The notes: a model not told the origin generated them from the sequence alone. A stretch of 64,000 bases of DNA from Ruegeria sp. PrR005 (GCF_010500245.1 NZ_JAAGOX010000043.1:186001-250000), one strand, 5' to 3'. Counted from the first letter of the stretch, positions 41,635 through 50,948 are shown. Made by a program: numbers and translations.

Positions 41635-43185
41635 CTATAGAACGACCTCGATCAGGTTTGGCCCTGCCTCGGAAAATCCCTGCTCCAGCGCCAGCGCAAA
41701 ATCCTCTGCCCGCTCAACCCGGGCAGCAGGGACACCAAGGCTTTGCGCCTGCCCGACCCAGTCGATGGCGGGCCGTTCCAGGCTCAGCATGTCCAGCGCG
41801 CGCGGGCCGGGGTTCATCACGCCCACCCCCGACAATTCGCCCAGCAGGATGCGATAGCTGCGATTGGCCCAGATCACCACGGTGATATCCAGAGCTTCAC
41901 GCGCCATGGTCCACAAGGCCTGTGGCATGTACATGGCCGAGCCATCGCCGGTCAGCGTCATCACCTTGCGGTCCGGGCAGGCGATGGCGGCCCCGATGGC
42001 GGCGGCAAGGCTATAGCCGATGGAACCACCGCAATTGTTGATCCATGTATGCGGCGCGGCGCCCAGGGTGGCGCCGTGAAAGGCGCGGCCGGTGGTCACC
42101 GACTCGTCCAGCACGATGGCGCCTTCGGGGATGTGTTGGCCCAGCACGGCAGCGACAGTCTCGGGCGTGCAGGGGCCGCTGACCGATCCCGACGCGACAG
42201 GCGGCGCGAGCACCGGAACGGTGCCAGCGCCGCCCACCGCCTGTTCCAACCCCGCCAGCGCACCATCCAGATCGGCGGCCCAATCGACCAGCGCGATGAT
42301 CTCGGCCTCTGGAGGGGTCAGGACGGCAGGTTTTCCTGGATAGGCAAAGAAGCCGATGGGCGGCCGCGCGCCCAGCAAAACGATGCGGCGGTACCGCGAC
42401 AGCGCCTCCAGCGCCATGTCAATCGGATAGGGCACGCGGGCCACGGGCACCCGACCCGCGCCCCGTTCCATCCGCGCATTTGCCCATTCCGAGAGCAGCG
42501 CGCAGCCGGTTGCCGCCGCGATGCGGCCAGCACGTTCCAGGTTTTCCTCGGTCAGCGCTTCGCCACCCAACAGCAACAGGCTGTCCGGCCCGCTCAGCGC
42601 GGCAGCCGCCTGTTCCAGTGTCTCGGCCTCAACCGGCGCCCGCGCAGGCACCGGCAAGGCGGATGCCACCTGACCGCCCGGGGACCAGGCCGTGTCAGAC
42701 GGCAGAATCAGCGTCGCCACCTGCCCCGGCGCGCTGCGTGCAGCCTGTACCGCGCGGGCGGCATCGCGCCCCACATCCGCCGCCGACAGAGAGGTTTCGA
42801 CCCAATGCGACACCGGCCGCGCCAGCCCCTCGATATCCGCCGTCAACGGCGCATCCAGCTCCAGATGGCTGGCCGCGTGCTGACCCACGATGTTGACGAC
42901 ACCCGACCCGGCCTTCTTGGCGTTGTGCAGGTTCGAGATACCGTTGGCCAGTCCCGGCCCCAGATGCAGCAGGGTCGCCGCCGGCTTTCGCGCCATCCGG
43001 TAGTATCCATCCGCCGCTCCGGTCGCGACCCCTTCGAACAGCGCCAGGACCGAGCGCATGCCCGGCACCTGATCGAGCGCCGCCACAAAATGCATCTCGG
43101 ACGTGCCGGGATTGGTGAAACAGGTATCGACCCCGCTGTTCAGCAGGCTGCGCACCAGACTTTCGGCGCCGTTCATTTCGCTCAT
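41635..43185 (-). CDS. ThDP-dependent enzyme, acetolactate synthase large-subunit-like
   Basis: A 516-residue three-domain ThDP enzyme. The pyrimidine domain has the cofactor-activating glutamate in LALFEGVATGAADGYYRM (about residue 46); the ThDP-binding motif is TLTGDGSAMYMPQALWTMAR (about residues 408-427) ending in ANRSYRILLGEL. These are the GDG...N signatures. It resembles stand-alone acetolactate-synthase-like and benzoylformate-decarboxylase-like proteins (often named IlvX or MdlC). No regulatory small subunit is nearby, so branched-chain synthesis is unlikely. GAGGAGTGAGG precedes the chosen ATG. It is divergent from the DUF302 gene. Substrate unknown. Confidence 0.8.
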   Translation of the reverse strand: MSEMNGAESLVRSLLNSGVDTCFTNPGTSEMHFVAALDQVPGMRSVLALFEGVATGAADGYYRMARKPAATLLHLGPGLANGISNLHNAKKAGSGVVNIVGQHAASHLELDAPLTADIEGLARPVSHWVETSLSAADVGRDAARAVQAARSAPGQVATLILPSDTAWSPGGQVASALPVPARAPVEAETLEQAAAALSGPDSLLLLGGEALTEENLERAGRIAAATGCALLSEWANARMERGAGRVPVARVPYPIDMALEALSRYRRIVLLGARPPIGFFAYPGKPAVLTPPEAEIIALVDWAADLDGALAGLEQAVGGAGTVPVLAPPVASGSVSGPCTPETVAAVLGQHIPEGAIVLDESVTTGRAFHGATLGAAPHTWINNCGGSIGYSLAAAIGAAIACPDRKVMTLTGDGSAMYMPQALWTMAREALDITVVIWANRSYRILLGELSGVGVMNPGPRALDMLSLERPAIDWVGQAQSLGVPAARVERAEDFALALEQGFSEAGPNLIEVVL

Positions 43186-43231
43186 CACCCTCACTCCTCG
43201 CAATTGGGGCGAGCCTAGGCGGCGCGCGGCG

Positions 43232-43258
43232 TCACGTAAACGGTGCACAATAACGTGA
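43232..43258. promoter_or_regulatory. Nested dyad in the divergent ThDP-enzyme/DUF302 promoter
   Basis: TCACGT (43232-43237) and ACGTGA (43253-43258) are inverted repeats around a central palindrome GTGCAC (43243-43248). It lies 47-73 bases from the ThDP enzyme start and 56-82 bases from the DUF302 gene start. An operator is inferred; no regulator gene is adjacent. Confidence 0.4.
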
Positions 43259-43313
43259 GCACGGGGGTGCGGTGAAATCTGGCATCAAGGGTCCAGCAAA
43301 GGAGAAAGCCACC

Positions 43314-43787
43314 ATGCGCCTTGCCGCCCTCGCCCTGATCACCTGTCTTGCCCTGCCCGCCTTCGCTGGCGATCTGACGCCGCGCCCGGGCTGGGCAGTG
43401 CACGTTACCGCCAAAACCCACGCGCAACTGGTCGAGGACACCCGCGCCGCCATCACCGCAAACGGGCTGGGCATCGTTACCCAGGCAGGCCCGACCGAGG
43501 CCGCCGCCCGGCGCGGTATCACCATTCCCGGCAACCGGGTCATCGGCGCCTTCAACAACGATTTCGCGGTGCGGATACTGGCGCTGTCGACCGCCGCGAT
43601 GATCGAGGCGCCGATCCGCTTCTATGTCAGCGAGAACGCTAATGGCACCGCCACACTGGGCTACAAGTTGCCCTCGCAGGTCTTTGCGCCCTATCTCGGC
43701 GAAGGCGGCTCAGAGCTGGCAGCCATTTCCGCCGAGTTGGACGCGCGGTTTGCGGCGGTGGCGGCCCAGGCAATCGCCTCACAGTGA
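43314..43787 (+). CDS. Exported DUF302 protein
   Basis: A 157-residue protein with a clear signal peptide (MRLAALALITCLALPAFAGD, cleavage after AFA) followed by a DUF302 domain (about residues 40-135) with HAQLVEDTRAAITANGLGIV, the VIGAFNNDFAVRILALS segment and PIRFYVSENANGTATLGYKL. DUF302 proteins are small periplasmic or cytosolic domains that may bind metal, haem or phospholipid; none is well defined. The ATG at 43314 begins the signal peptide and has AAAGGAGA upstream. It lies between two ThDP enzymes, divergent from the first and 73 bases before the second. Confidence 0.85.
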   Translation: MRLAALALITCLALPAFAGDLTPRPGWAVHVTAKTHAQLVEDTRAAITANGLGIVTQAGPTEAAARRGITIPGNRVIGAFNNDFAVRILALSTAAMIEAPIRFYVSENANGTATLGYKLPSQVFAPYLGEGGSELAAISAELDARFAAVAAQAIASQ

Positions 43788-43860
43788 CGTGACCCCCCTT
43801 GCCTTCGGACGCAGGCTCCGCAATCTCGGCCAGAAGCGACCCCTGTAACGGAGCCTCATC

Positions 43861-45480
43861 ATGTCAGACCCCCTACCCCGCGCCGCCGACCTGCTGGCCC
43901 GGCGGCTGTACGAGGCAGGCTGCCGCCATGCCTTTGGCATGCCCGGCGGCGAGGTGCTGACGCTGGTCGATGCGTTGGACAAGGCCGGGATCGCCTTTCA
44001 CCTGGCCAAGCATGAGAATGCCGCAGGCTTCATGGCCGAGGCGGTGCATCACCGCGACGGCGCGCCCGCGATCCTGCTGGCGACGCTGGGGCCGGGGGCG
44101 ATGAACGGGGTCAATGTGGTGGCCAATGCGTTGCAGGACCGGGTGCCGATGATCGTGCTGACCGGCTGTGTCGATGCTGAAGAGGCGCTCACCTATACCC
44201 ATCAGGTGATGGACCATGCGCAGGTGTTCCGCCCGATCACCAAGGGCAGTTTCCACCTGACCGCCGAAGGCTCGGATATCATCGCCGACAAGGCGGTGTC
44301 GCTGGCGATGCAACTCCGCCCCGGCCCGGTGCATATCGACGTGCCGATTGGCGTGGCCGATACTCCGGTACGCGAGTTGCGGCGGCGGCGGCTGACCCCG
44401 GCGGCACCCGTGGCACCCGGTGGTATCTGTCTGGAAACCGCCCGGCGCTGGGTCGCAGAGGCACGCCGCCCGCTGGCGGTGATCGGCCTCGACGTGCTGG
44501 CCGATAACTCGAAATGTGTCCTGCAAGCCTTTCTGGAACATTTCGAAATTCCCTTTGTGACCACCTACAAGGCCAAGGGCATCCTGCCCGAGGATCACCG
44601 CCTGTGCCTCGGCGGCGCTGGCCTGTCGCCGCTGGCTGACAGCCACCTTTTACAGCTGGTGCAGGCCGCCGACCTGATCCTGTGCCTGGGCTATGACCCG
44701 ATCGAGATGCGCCCCGGCTGGCGCGAGGTCTGGGACCCCGAAAACCAGCGGGTGATAGACATCTCGGCGGTGGTCAACGACCACTACATGCATCAGGCCG
44801 GGATCAATATCGTTGCCGATACCGGCGCCACGCTGGAGGCTATCGCCAAGGGGACAACCGGGCACGCCACCTGGGTCGGGGGCGAACCGCAGGCGGCCCG
44901 CGCCGCCCTTGCCCGCGCCTTTCCGCAGGATGAAGAGTGGGGCCCCGCCGCCATCATCGCCGAAACCCGCGCCACCCTGCCCCAAGGCACATTGGCCACC
45001 GCCGATAGCGGTGCCCACCGCATCCTGCTCAGCCAGATGTGGCGCTGTGACGAGCCACGCGGGCTGATCCAGTCCTCGGGCCTGTGCACCATGGGCTGCG
45101 CCCTGCCGATGGCGATTGGCCTCAAACTGGCCGAACCCGACCGCCCGGTGATCAGTTTCTCCGGCGATGCCGGTTTCCTGATGGTCGCCGGAGAGTTGTC
45201 GACCGCCGCCGAAATGGGCGGCAACCCGATCTTTCTAGTCTTTGTCGATGCCAGCCTGTCGCTGATCGAATTGAAGCAGCGGGGCCGCCAGTTGCCCAAT
45301 CGCGGCGTCGATTTCGGGCATCACGACTTTGCCGCCATCGGCCGTGCCTTTGGCGGGCATGGACACACCGTGCGCTCGCGGGCAGAGTTGCGCGCGGCGC
45401 TAAAGGCAGCGCAGGCAGCGGACCGGTTCACGGTGATCGCGGCCGAAATCGCACGAGGGGATTACGATGGCCGGATCTGA
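43861..45480 (+). CDS. ThDP-dependent decarboxylase/lyase-like protein
   Basis: A 539-residue ThDP enzyme of the acetolactate synthase fold. The activating glutamate is in HLAKHENAAGFMAEAVHH (about residue 52); the central domain has VTTYKAKGILPEDHRLCLGG; the ThDP motif reads FSGDAGFLMVAGELSTAAEM (about residues 435-454) and ends in VFVDASLSLIELKQ. Two positions differ from the canonical motif: GDG is GDA, and the final asparagine is aspartate, so cofactor binding may be altered. It overlaps the CoA transferase gene by 14 bases, implying a shared pathway. A decarboxylase acting on a 2-oxo acid or an acyl-CoA is possible. Confidence 0.8.
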   Translation: MSDPLPRAADLLARRLYEAGCRHAFGMPGGEVLTLVDALDKAGIAFHLAKHENAAGFMAEAVHHRDGAPAILLATLGPGAMNGVNVVANALQDRVPMIVLTGCVDAEEALTYTHQVMDHAQVFRPITKGSFHLTAEGSDIIADKAVSLAMQLRPGPVHIDVPIGVADTPVRELRRRRLTPAAPVAPGGICLETARRWVAEARRPLAVIGLDVLADNSKCVLQAFLEHFEIPFVTTYKAKGILPEDHRLCLGGAGLSPLADSHLLQLVQAADLILCLGYDPIEMRPGWREVWDPENQRVIDISAVVNDHYMHQAGINIVADTGATLEAIAKGTTGHATWVGGEPQAARAALARAFPQDEEWGPAAIIAETRATLPQGTLATADSGAHRILLSQMWRCDEPRGLIQSSGLCTMGCALPMAIGLKLAEPDRPVISFSGDAGFLMVAGELSTAAEMGGNPIFLVFVDASLSLIELKQRGRQLPNRGVDFGHHDFAAIGRAFGGHGHTVRSRAELRAALKAAQAADRFTVIAAEIARGDYDGRI

Positions 45481-46660
45481 ACAACCCAAGGGGCCACTCG
45501 ATGGGGTGCGCGTGCTGGACCTCAGCCGCATTCTGGCGGGGCCGACCTGTACCCAGCTGTTGGGGGATCTGGGCGCCAATGTGATCAAGATCGAGAACCC
45601 CGGTTCGGGTGGCGATGACACGCGGCAATGGGGGCCTCCCTATGTGACCGACTCCGAGGGCAACTCCAGCGACCTGAGCGCCTATTTCATGGCCGCCAAC
45701 CGCAACAAGAAATCGGTGGCGCTGGATATCTCGACCCCCGAAGGGCAGGCGCAGATCCGGCGTCTGGCGGCCCATGCCGATATCCTAATCGAGAATTTCA
45801 AACCCGGCGGGCTGGCCAAATACGGACTGGACTATGCCAGCCTCGGGCCCGAGTTTCCCGGCCTCGTCTATTGCTCGATCTCGGGCTTTGGTCAGACCGG
45901 CCCCAATGCCTCGAAACCGGGCTATGACCTGATGGCCCAAGGGTTTGGTGGCATCATGTCGCTGACCGGGGAACCCGATGGCGCGCCGATGAAGGTGGGC
46001 GTGGGCATCGCCGATGTGATGTGCGGCATGTATGCGACCGTGGGTATCCTCGCCGCGCTGCATCACCGCGAGCGCACCGGCGAGGGCCAGCATATCGACC
46101 TGGCGCTGGTCGATGCGCAGGTGGCCTGGATGATCAACGAGGGCGTGAACTATCTGACCAGCGGCGCGCTGCCCCAGCGGCGCGGCAATGCCCATCCCAA
46201 CATCATGCCCTATGACGTCTATGCCACCTCGGACGGGCATGTTGTGCTGGCGGTGGGCAATGACGGCCAGTTCAGACGCTTCTGCGACTTTCTGGAGCTT
46301 GGCGAACTGGCGGGCGACCCGCGCTTTGCCACCAACCAGGCGCGGCTGCAAAACCGCGCCCCGCTGGACGCGCTGCTGCGACCGGCGCTGGAGGCGCGCA
46401 GCATGGCCGAAGTGATCACCGGGCTGGAGGCGCTCAAGGTCACGGTGGGGCCGGTGCAGACGCTGGACCAGGTGTTTTCCAGCGATCAGGTGGTGGCCCG
46501 ACAGATGCAGATCGACATGGAGGCCGAGCCCGGCCCGGTGCACCTGATCGGCAATCCGCTCAAGCTGTCGCGCACGCCCGTGACCTATCGCAGGGCACCG
46601 CCGCGCTGCGGTCAGGACACCGAATCCGTGCTCTCGTCAGACGATCCGTTCACGGACTGA
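45467..46660 (+). CDS. CaiB/BaiF family III CoA transferase
   Basis: A 397-residue enzyme. The N-terminal block GVRVLDLSRILAGPTCTQLL followed by GDLGANVIKIENPGSGGDDT is the CoA-binding start of family III transferases; AANRNKKSVALDI and LIENFKPGGLAKYGLDY follow, and the aspartate expected to form the acyl anhydride lies in VGVGIADVMCGMYATVGILA (about residue 183). Family members include formyl-CoA:oxalate and carnitine CoA transferases, so the substrate is open. It overlaps the ThDP gene; the ATG at 45467 is supported by an AGGGGAT site. It probably activates the acid handled by the ThDP enzyme. Confidence 0.88.
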   Translation: MAGSEQPKGPLDGVRVLDLSRILAGPTCTQLLGDLGANVIKIENPGSGGDDTRQWGPPYVTDSEGNSSDLSAYFMAANRNKKSVALDISTPEGQAQIRRLAAHADILIENFKPGGLAKYGLDYASLGPEFPGLVYCSISGFGQTGPNASKPGYDLMAQGFGGIMSLTGEPDGAPMKVGVGIADVMCGMYATVGILAALHHRERTGEGQHIDLALVDAQVAWMINEGVNYLTSGALPQRRGNAHPNIMPYDVYATSDGHVVLAVGNDGQFRRFCDFLELGELAGDPRFATNQARLQNRAPLDALLRPALEARSMAEVITGLEALKVTVGPVQTLDQVFSSDQVVARQMQIDMEAEPGPVHLIGNPLKLSRTPVTYRRAPPRCGQDTESVLSSDDPFTD

Positions 46661-46838
46661 AACATCACCTGTCTTTGGGCGGCAAATTGCTGAAACAACA
46701 GAGGCTTTCGGCGGCTTTTCCCCCATTTTCCGCACACGCGTTTTCACCAATTCGCGAGCGGCGTCGATCCTGATACGGGGCTCCAATAGACTTGGCAAAG
46801 GCGCGAACTGCCTCCCCTTTGCAAGGAACGGACCCGGT

Positions 46839-48209
46839 ATGAGAGACGATGTTTTTGGACAGACCAACAGCCTGACCCGCGCGGACAGCGCCGAGGCGTG
46901 GGATGGCGTGCTGCTGGGCTTCATGGCCCACGCCGCGATCACCCCGCAGCATCTGGCGCGGGTGCTGGAGCTGGAGCCGGATTTCGCGCTGGGCCATGCC
47001 ATCAAGGGCCTGTTCATGCTGCTTCTGGGCCGGCGCGAGATGACCCCCGTTGCGGTCGAGGCGATGGCAGCCGCCGAGCGTGCCGCCGATGCGCATCCGG
47101 TGACACCGCGTGAGGCGCATTACCTGACAGCCTTGCGCCACTGGCTGGCGGGCAACCCCAGTTCTGCGGTGCAGGAATTCGAGGCTATTCTGCACGCCCA
47201 TCCCGACGACACCCTGGCAATGAAGCTGAGCCATGCCACCCGGTTTGTGCTGGGCGATCCGGCCGGAATGCGCCGCTCGATCGAGCGGGTGATGCCCGCC
47301 TACGCCCCCGATCATGCCGGGCGCGGCTATCTGCTGGGGTGCCATGCCTTCGCGCTGGAAGAAACCGGCGCATACGACAAGGCAGAGATTGCCGGGCGGC
47401 AGGCGCTGTGGATGGTCTCGGACGATGCATGGGGCCTGCATGCGGTCGCACATGTGCATGAAATGAAAGGACAATCCGCACAAGGTCTGGAATGGCTGGC
47501 CGGGCGCGAGGCGGCCTGGGCGCATTGCAACAATTTCCGTTACCACGTCTGGTGGCACAAAGCGCTGATGCATCTGGACCAAGGCCAGATTGATCAGGTA
47601 TTCGATCTCTACGATTCAGCGATTCGCAAGGATAAGACAGACGACTATCGTGATATTTCGAACGCCACCTCGCTGCTGTCGCGGCTCGAGCTTGAAGGCG
47701 TAAATGTCGGACACCGCTGGGAAGAACTGGCCGACCTGAGTGCCGCGCGCACCGAAGACGGAAGCCTGATCTTCGCAGACTTGCATTACCTGCTGGCCCT
47801 GACCGGGGACACCCGCGAAGACGCCATCTCGCGAATGCTGCAGCGGATTAAACGCGATGCAGACAAGGCCAATTGCGATGTGACCCGTCGCATGGCCGAT
47901 CCCGGAATGAATGCCGCGCTGGGGCTTGAGGCCTTTGGCGATGGAGAACATGGACGGGCCTTCGACCTCTTGCTTGCCGCCCGCGGCAACATGCAACTGG
48001 CCGGAGGCAGCCATGCCCAGCGCGATGTGTTCGAACGGATCACGATAGACGCCGGGCTGCGGGCCGGTCGCCTGGACGCGGTGGAACGCGTGTTGGACGA
48101 CCGCCGCGCCAAACGTGGTGGACATGAAGACAACTATGCCCTTGCCCGTCGCGCCCTGATCGAGGCGGGCAGAGGCGAGCGTGGCATGCACAGCGTGCCC
48201 GCCGAATGA
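46839..48209 (+). CDS. TTC38-like tetratricopeptide protein
   Basis: A 456-residue soluble helical-repeat protein of the type related to eukaryotic TTC38. The signature segment DDAWGLHAVAHVHEMKGQSA (about residues 195-214) with WHKALMHLDQGQIDQVFDLY is typical. Other helices (TPREAHYLTALRHWLAGNPS) show the A/B spacing of tetratricopeptide repeats. Bacterial members have no proven role; some look like protein-binding scaffolds. The ATG at 46839 begins MRDDVFGQ and follows CAAGGAAC. The stop lies 25 bases before opgC, so cotranscription with the glucan genes is possible. Confidence 0.82.
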   Translation: MRDDVFGQTNSLTRADSAEAWDGVLLGFMAHAAITPQHLARVLELEPDFALGHAIKGLFMLLLGRREMTPVAVEAMAAAERAADAHPVTPREAHYLTALRHWLAGNPSSAVQEFEAILHAHPDDTLAMKLSHATRFVLGDPAGMRRSIERVMPAYAPDHAGRGYLLGCHAFALEETGAYDKAEIAGRQALWMVSDDAWGLHAVAHVHEMKGQSAQGLEWLAGREAAWAHCNNFRYHVWWHKALMHLDQGQIDQVFDLYDSAIRKDKTDDYRDISNATSLLSRLELEGVNVGHRWEELADLSAARTEDGSLIFADLHYLLALTGDTREDAISRMLQRIKRDADKANCDVTRRMADPGMNAALGLEAFGDGEHGRAFDLLLAARGNMQLAGGSHAQRDVFERITIDAGLRAGRLDAVERVLDDRRAKRGGHEDNYALARRALIEAGRGERGMHSVPAE

Positions 48210-48234
48210 CGTGATTGAGAAGGACCAAATACGC

Positions 48235-49452
48235 ATGGCGACCATTTCGCCCGCATCGGATTTTGCACCGGCCACGACCCGTGTCGCGGCTCCCGCCTCT
48301 ACGCGCGATCTGCGGCTGGATTTCTATCGCGGGATCGCGATGTTTATCATCTTGGTCGCTCATATCAGCGACAACCCTTGGGCAAACTGGATTCCCGCCC
48401 GGTTTGGGTTTTCCGACGCGACCGAAATCTTCGTGTTCTGCTCGGGCATGGCCTCGGCCATCGCATTCGGCGGCGCCTTCCTGAAAAAGGGCTGGGTGAT
48501 GGGCAGCGCGCGCACCCTGTTCCGCATCTGGCAGGTCTATTGGGCGCATATCGGGCTGTTCTTCTTCACCGCGATGTGCATGGCCGCGCTGGACCTTTCA
48601 GGATGGTTCGACCGCAGCTATGTCGACGCGCTGAACCTCCAGCATTTCTTTGACGATCCGGTACCGCAGATCGTGGGCTTGTTTACGCTCACCTACGTTC
48701 CCAATTACTTCGACATCCTGCCGATGTATCTGGTCGTTCTGGCGATGATGCCGCTGATGATGGGGCTGAAACAGCTTGGGTTCTGGGCAATGGCGCTGGC
48801 CTCGGTCCTGATTTGGGCCGTGGCGCAGACAGGCACGCTTGCCCTGCCGGCCGAGCCCTGGTCGGAACGGCAATGGTTCTTCAACCCGTTTGGCTGGCAG
48901 TTGCTGTTCTTCACCGGTTTCGCCTTCATGCGCGGCTGGATTCCCGCGCCGCCCGTCAGCAAGGTGCTGATCTGGGCGGCGATTCTGTTCGTCGTCCTGT
49001 CGGCGCCATTCGGATCGTGGAAAGTCTTTCTGTGGGTCGAAGCCTGGAATCCGGCCGTAGCCGATGACATCCGCGCAACCTGGCCGCTGACCGGAGAGTT
49101 CCGCGACAAGACCGAGTTCGGCCTGCTGCGCTATATGCATTTCCTGTCGCTGGCTTATCTCGGCTGGGTCGTTGCCGGCGACAAGGGCGCACGCCTGCTG
49201 CCCACCGGAGACGGCACTGCCGCGCAGCTCTGGCAACAGGCGCTAAACATAATCGTCAAGGTCGGCCAGCAGTCGCTGGCGGTCTTTGTCTTCTCCATGG
49301 CTGTCGCGCGTCTGCTGGGTGTACTGCTCGACATCTGGGGCCGCGACCCTCTCCCCGTTCTGTTCGTCAATCTCATCGGCTTCATCTTGATCACCGGCGT
49401 CGCCTACACCGCTGCCTGGTTCAAATCTCATCCCTGGAAATCTCGGAAATGA
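48235..49452 (+). CDS. opgC: OpgC-like membrane acyltransferase
   Basis: A 405-residue membrane protein with about 10 transmembrane helices. The start of the domain, RDLRLDFYRGIAMFIILVAH followed by FVFCSGMASAIAFGGAFLKK, is the OpgC/acyltransferase signature with the conserved D-x-x-RG and later histidine. OpgC adds succinyl or similar groups to periplasmic glucans. The ATG at 48235 was chosen because GAAGGA lies before it; an earlier in-frame ATG lies inside the TPR gene. Its last bases overlap the opgG start (ATGA). Confidence 0.9.
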   Translation: MATISPASDFAPATTRVAAPASTRDLRLDFYRGIAMFIILVAHISDNPWANWIPARFGFSDATEIFVFCSGMASAIAFGGAFLKKGWVMGSARTLFRIWQVYWAHIGLFFFTAMCMAALDLSGWFDRSYVDALNLQHFFDDPVPQIVGLFTLTYVPNYFDILPMYLVVLAMMPLMMGLKQLGFWAMALASVLIWAVAQTGTLALPAEPWSERQWFFNPFGWQLLFFTGFAFMRGWIPAPPVSKVLIWAAILFVVLSAPFGSWKVFLWVEAWNPAVADDIRATWPLTGEFRDKTEFGLLRYMHFLSLAYLGWVVAGDKGARLLPTGDGTAAQLWQQALNIIVKVGQQSLAVFVFSMAVARLLGVLLDIWGRDPLPVLFVNLIGFILITGVAYTAAWFKSHPWKSRK

Positions 49453-50948
49453 TCCTTACGCGCCGTTCCTTTCTGGCCTCGGTCTCGCTGCTCGCTCTGG
49501 TGCCGGGGGCTTTTGCGGCCACCCCGGCCGAACCCTTTGATCATGCCATGGTCAAGTCCATGGCCCGCGATCTGGCCAGCCGCCCGTATCAGATGCGCGC
49601 GGATGTGCCCGACGCGTGGAAGGCACTGACCTATGAGGAATACCGTTCGATCCGGTTCCGCATCGACCACGGGCTCTGGGCCGGAACCGAGACCCCGTTC
49701 AGCGTGGATTTCTTTGCGCCCGGGCTCTATTTCCCGCGCGCGGTGCAGATCCATTCGGTCGAGAACGGGATGGCGCGTCTGGTGGGGTTCGACCTGTCGA
49801 TGTTCGACAAAGGGCCCGAAGTTCCCGCGCTGCCCGCCGACGAGAACCTGGGTTTCTCGGGCCTGCGGCTGCGCACGGAGATGCATCGGCCCGGCGAGAC
49901 AGACGAATTCTGTGTGTTCCAGGGTGCGAGTTACTTCCGCGCCATCGGGTTGAACGAGAACTACGGTCTGTCGGCGCGGGGTCTTGCGTTGAAAACCGGC
50001 GATCCGGATGGCGAAGAGTTTCCCGAGTTCATCCGGTTCTGGCTGGAACGCCCCGTGCCGGGGCAACGCAACATGATCGTGCATGCCTTGATGGACAGCC
50101 CCTCGGTGGCGGGTGCCTATCGGTTCGACATCACCGCAGGCGAGGATTGCGTGATGGAGGTCGAGGCAACGCTGTTCCCGCGCGAGGACCTGACCCATGC
50201 GGGCCTGGGCGCGCTGACCTCGATGTTCCTGTTCGATGCCAGCAACCATATCCGGTTTGACGATTTCCGCCCTGCGGTGCATGACAGCAACGGGCTTTTG
50301 ATCCGGAACGGCGCCGGAGAAGTGATCTGGCGCCCCCTGGCCAATCCCCGCGCGCTTCAGGTGTCGTCCTTTGTGGACGAGAACCCGCGAGGATTTGGCC
50401 TGATGCAGCGGGCACGAGAGTTTTCTGATTTCGCTGATCTCGAGGCCAATTATCACCGCCGCCCGGGCCTGTGGGTCAAGCCGATGGGCGACTGGGGCAA
50501 GGGGGCGGTCACCCTGGTCGAGATTCCCGCCGATCAGGAGATCTATGACAATATCGTCGCCTATTGGCGACCGGCGGAACCCTATGCGGCGGGCAGCGAG
50601 GTCACCCTCGGCTACCGGCTGACATGGGGCGAGGAACCCTATCGAACACCGCTGCCGCGCGTGATCCGGACGGCAATGGGGGAAAAGACCTTTGGCGAAG
50701 GCCGGCTGGTGGTCGTCGATTTCGAGGCCAGCCCGCTGTTTGACGATCTGGAGACACTTGAGCCGGTGGTGCAGTCGCCCCATGCCGAGGTCGCTCCGCC
50801 GATCCTGCAACGCAATCCGGATACCGGGGGCGCACGTCTGGCGTTCTCGTTTGTCCCCGGCGAAACCGAACTGGTCGAACTGCGCGCTCAATTGCGCCGC
50901 GACAGTGAACCCGCCTCCGAAGTCTGGCTTTACAGGTGGACTGCGTGA
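49449..50948 (+). CDS. opgG: Periplasmic glucan biosynthesis protein OpgG/OpgD
   Basis: A 499-residue exported protein. The N-terminus MILTRRSFLASVSLLALVPG has a twin-arginine (TRRSFL) export signal ending in AFA; this is the type seen in OpgD, while OpgG usually has a Sec signal. The mature part has YEEYRSIRF, LWAGTETPFSVDFFAPGLYF, FSGLRLRTEMHRPGETDEF, ASYFRAIGLNENYGLSARGL (about residues 160-179) and the C-terminal immunoglobulin-like domain. OpgG is needed for backbone glucan formation and branching. It overlaps opgC at the front and opgH by one base at the end. Confidence 0.92.
   Translation: MILTRRSFLASVSLLALVPGAFAATPAEPFDHAMVKSMARDLASRPYQMRADVPDAWKALTYEEYRSIRFRIDHGLWAGTETPFSVDFFAPGLYFPRAVQIHSVENGMARLVGFDLSMFDKGPEVPALPADENLGFSGLRLRTEMHRPGETDEFCVFQGASYFRAIGLNENYGLSARGLALKTGDPDGEEFPEFIRFWLERPVPGQRNMIVHALMDSPSVAGAYRFDITAGEDCVMEVEATLFPREDLTHAGLGALTSMFLFDASNHIRFDDFRPAVHDSNGLLIRNGAGEVIWRPLANPRALQVSSFVDENPRGFGLMQRAREFSDFADLEANYHRRPGLWVKPMGDWGKGAVTLVEIPADQEIYDNIVAYWRPAEPYAAGSEVTLGYRLTWGEEPYRTPLPRVIRTAMGEKTFGEGRLVVVDFEASPLFDDLETLEPVVQSPHAEVAPPILQRNPDTGGARLAFSFVPGETELVELRAQLRRDSEPASEVWLYRWTA

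Noticed and set aside
41635-43185. Assignment as ilvB/ilvI for branched-chain amino acid synthesis
   Set aside because: There is no small regulatory subunit or ilvC nearby, and the protein resembles stand-alone ThDP enzymes of unknown substrate.
43861-46660. Assignment of the ThDP/CoA transferase pair as oxalyl-CoA decarboxylase and formyl-CoA transferase
   Set aside because: The ThDP protein differs clearly from the oxalyl-CoA decarboxylase sequence pattern I know, so only the gene logic is noted, not the names.
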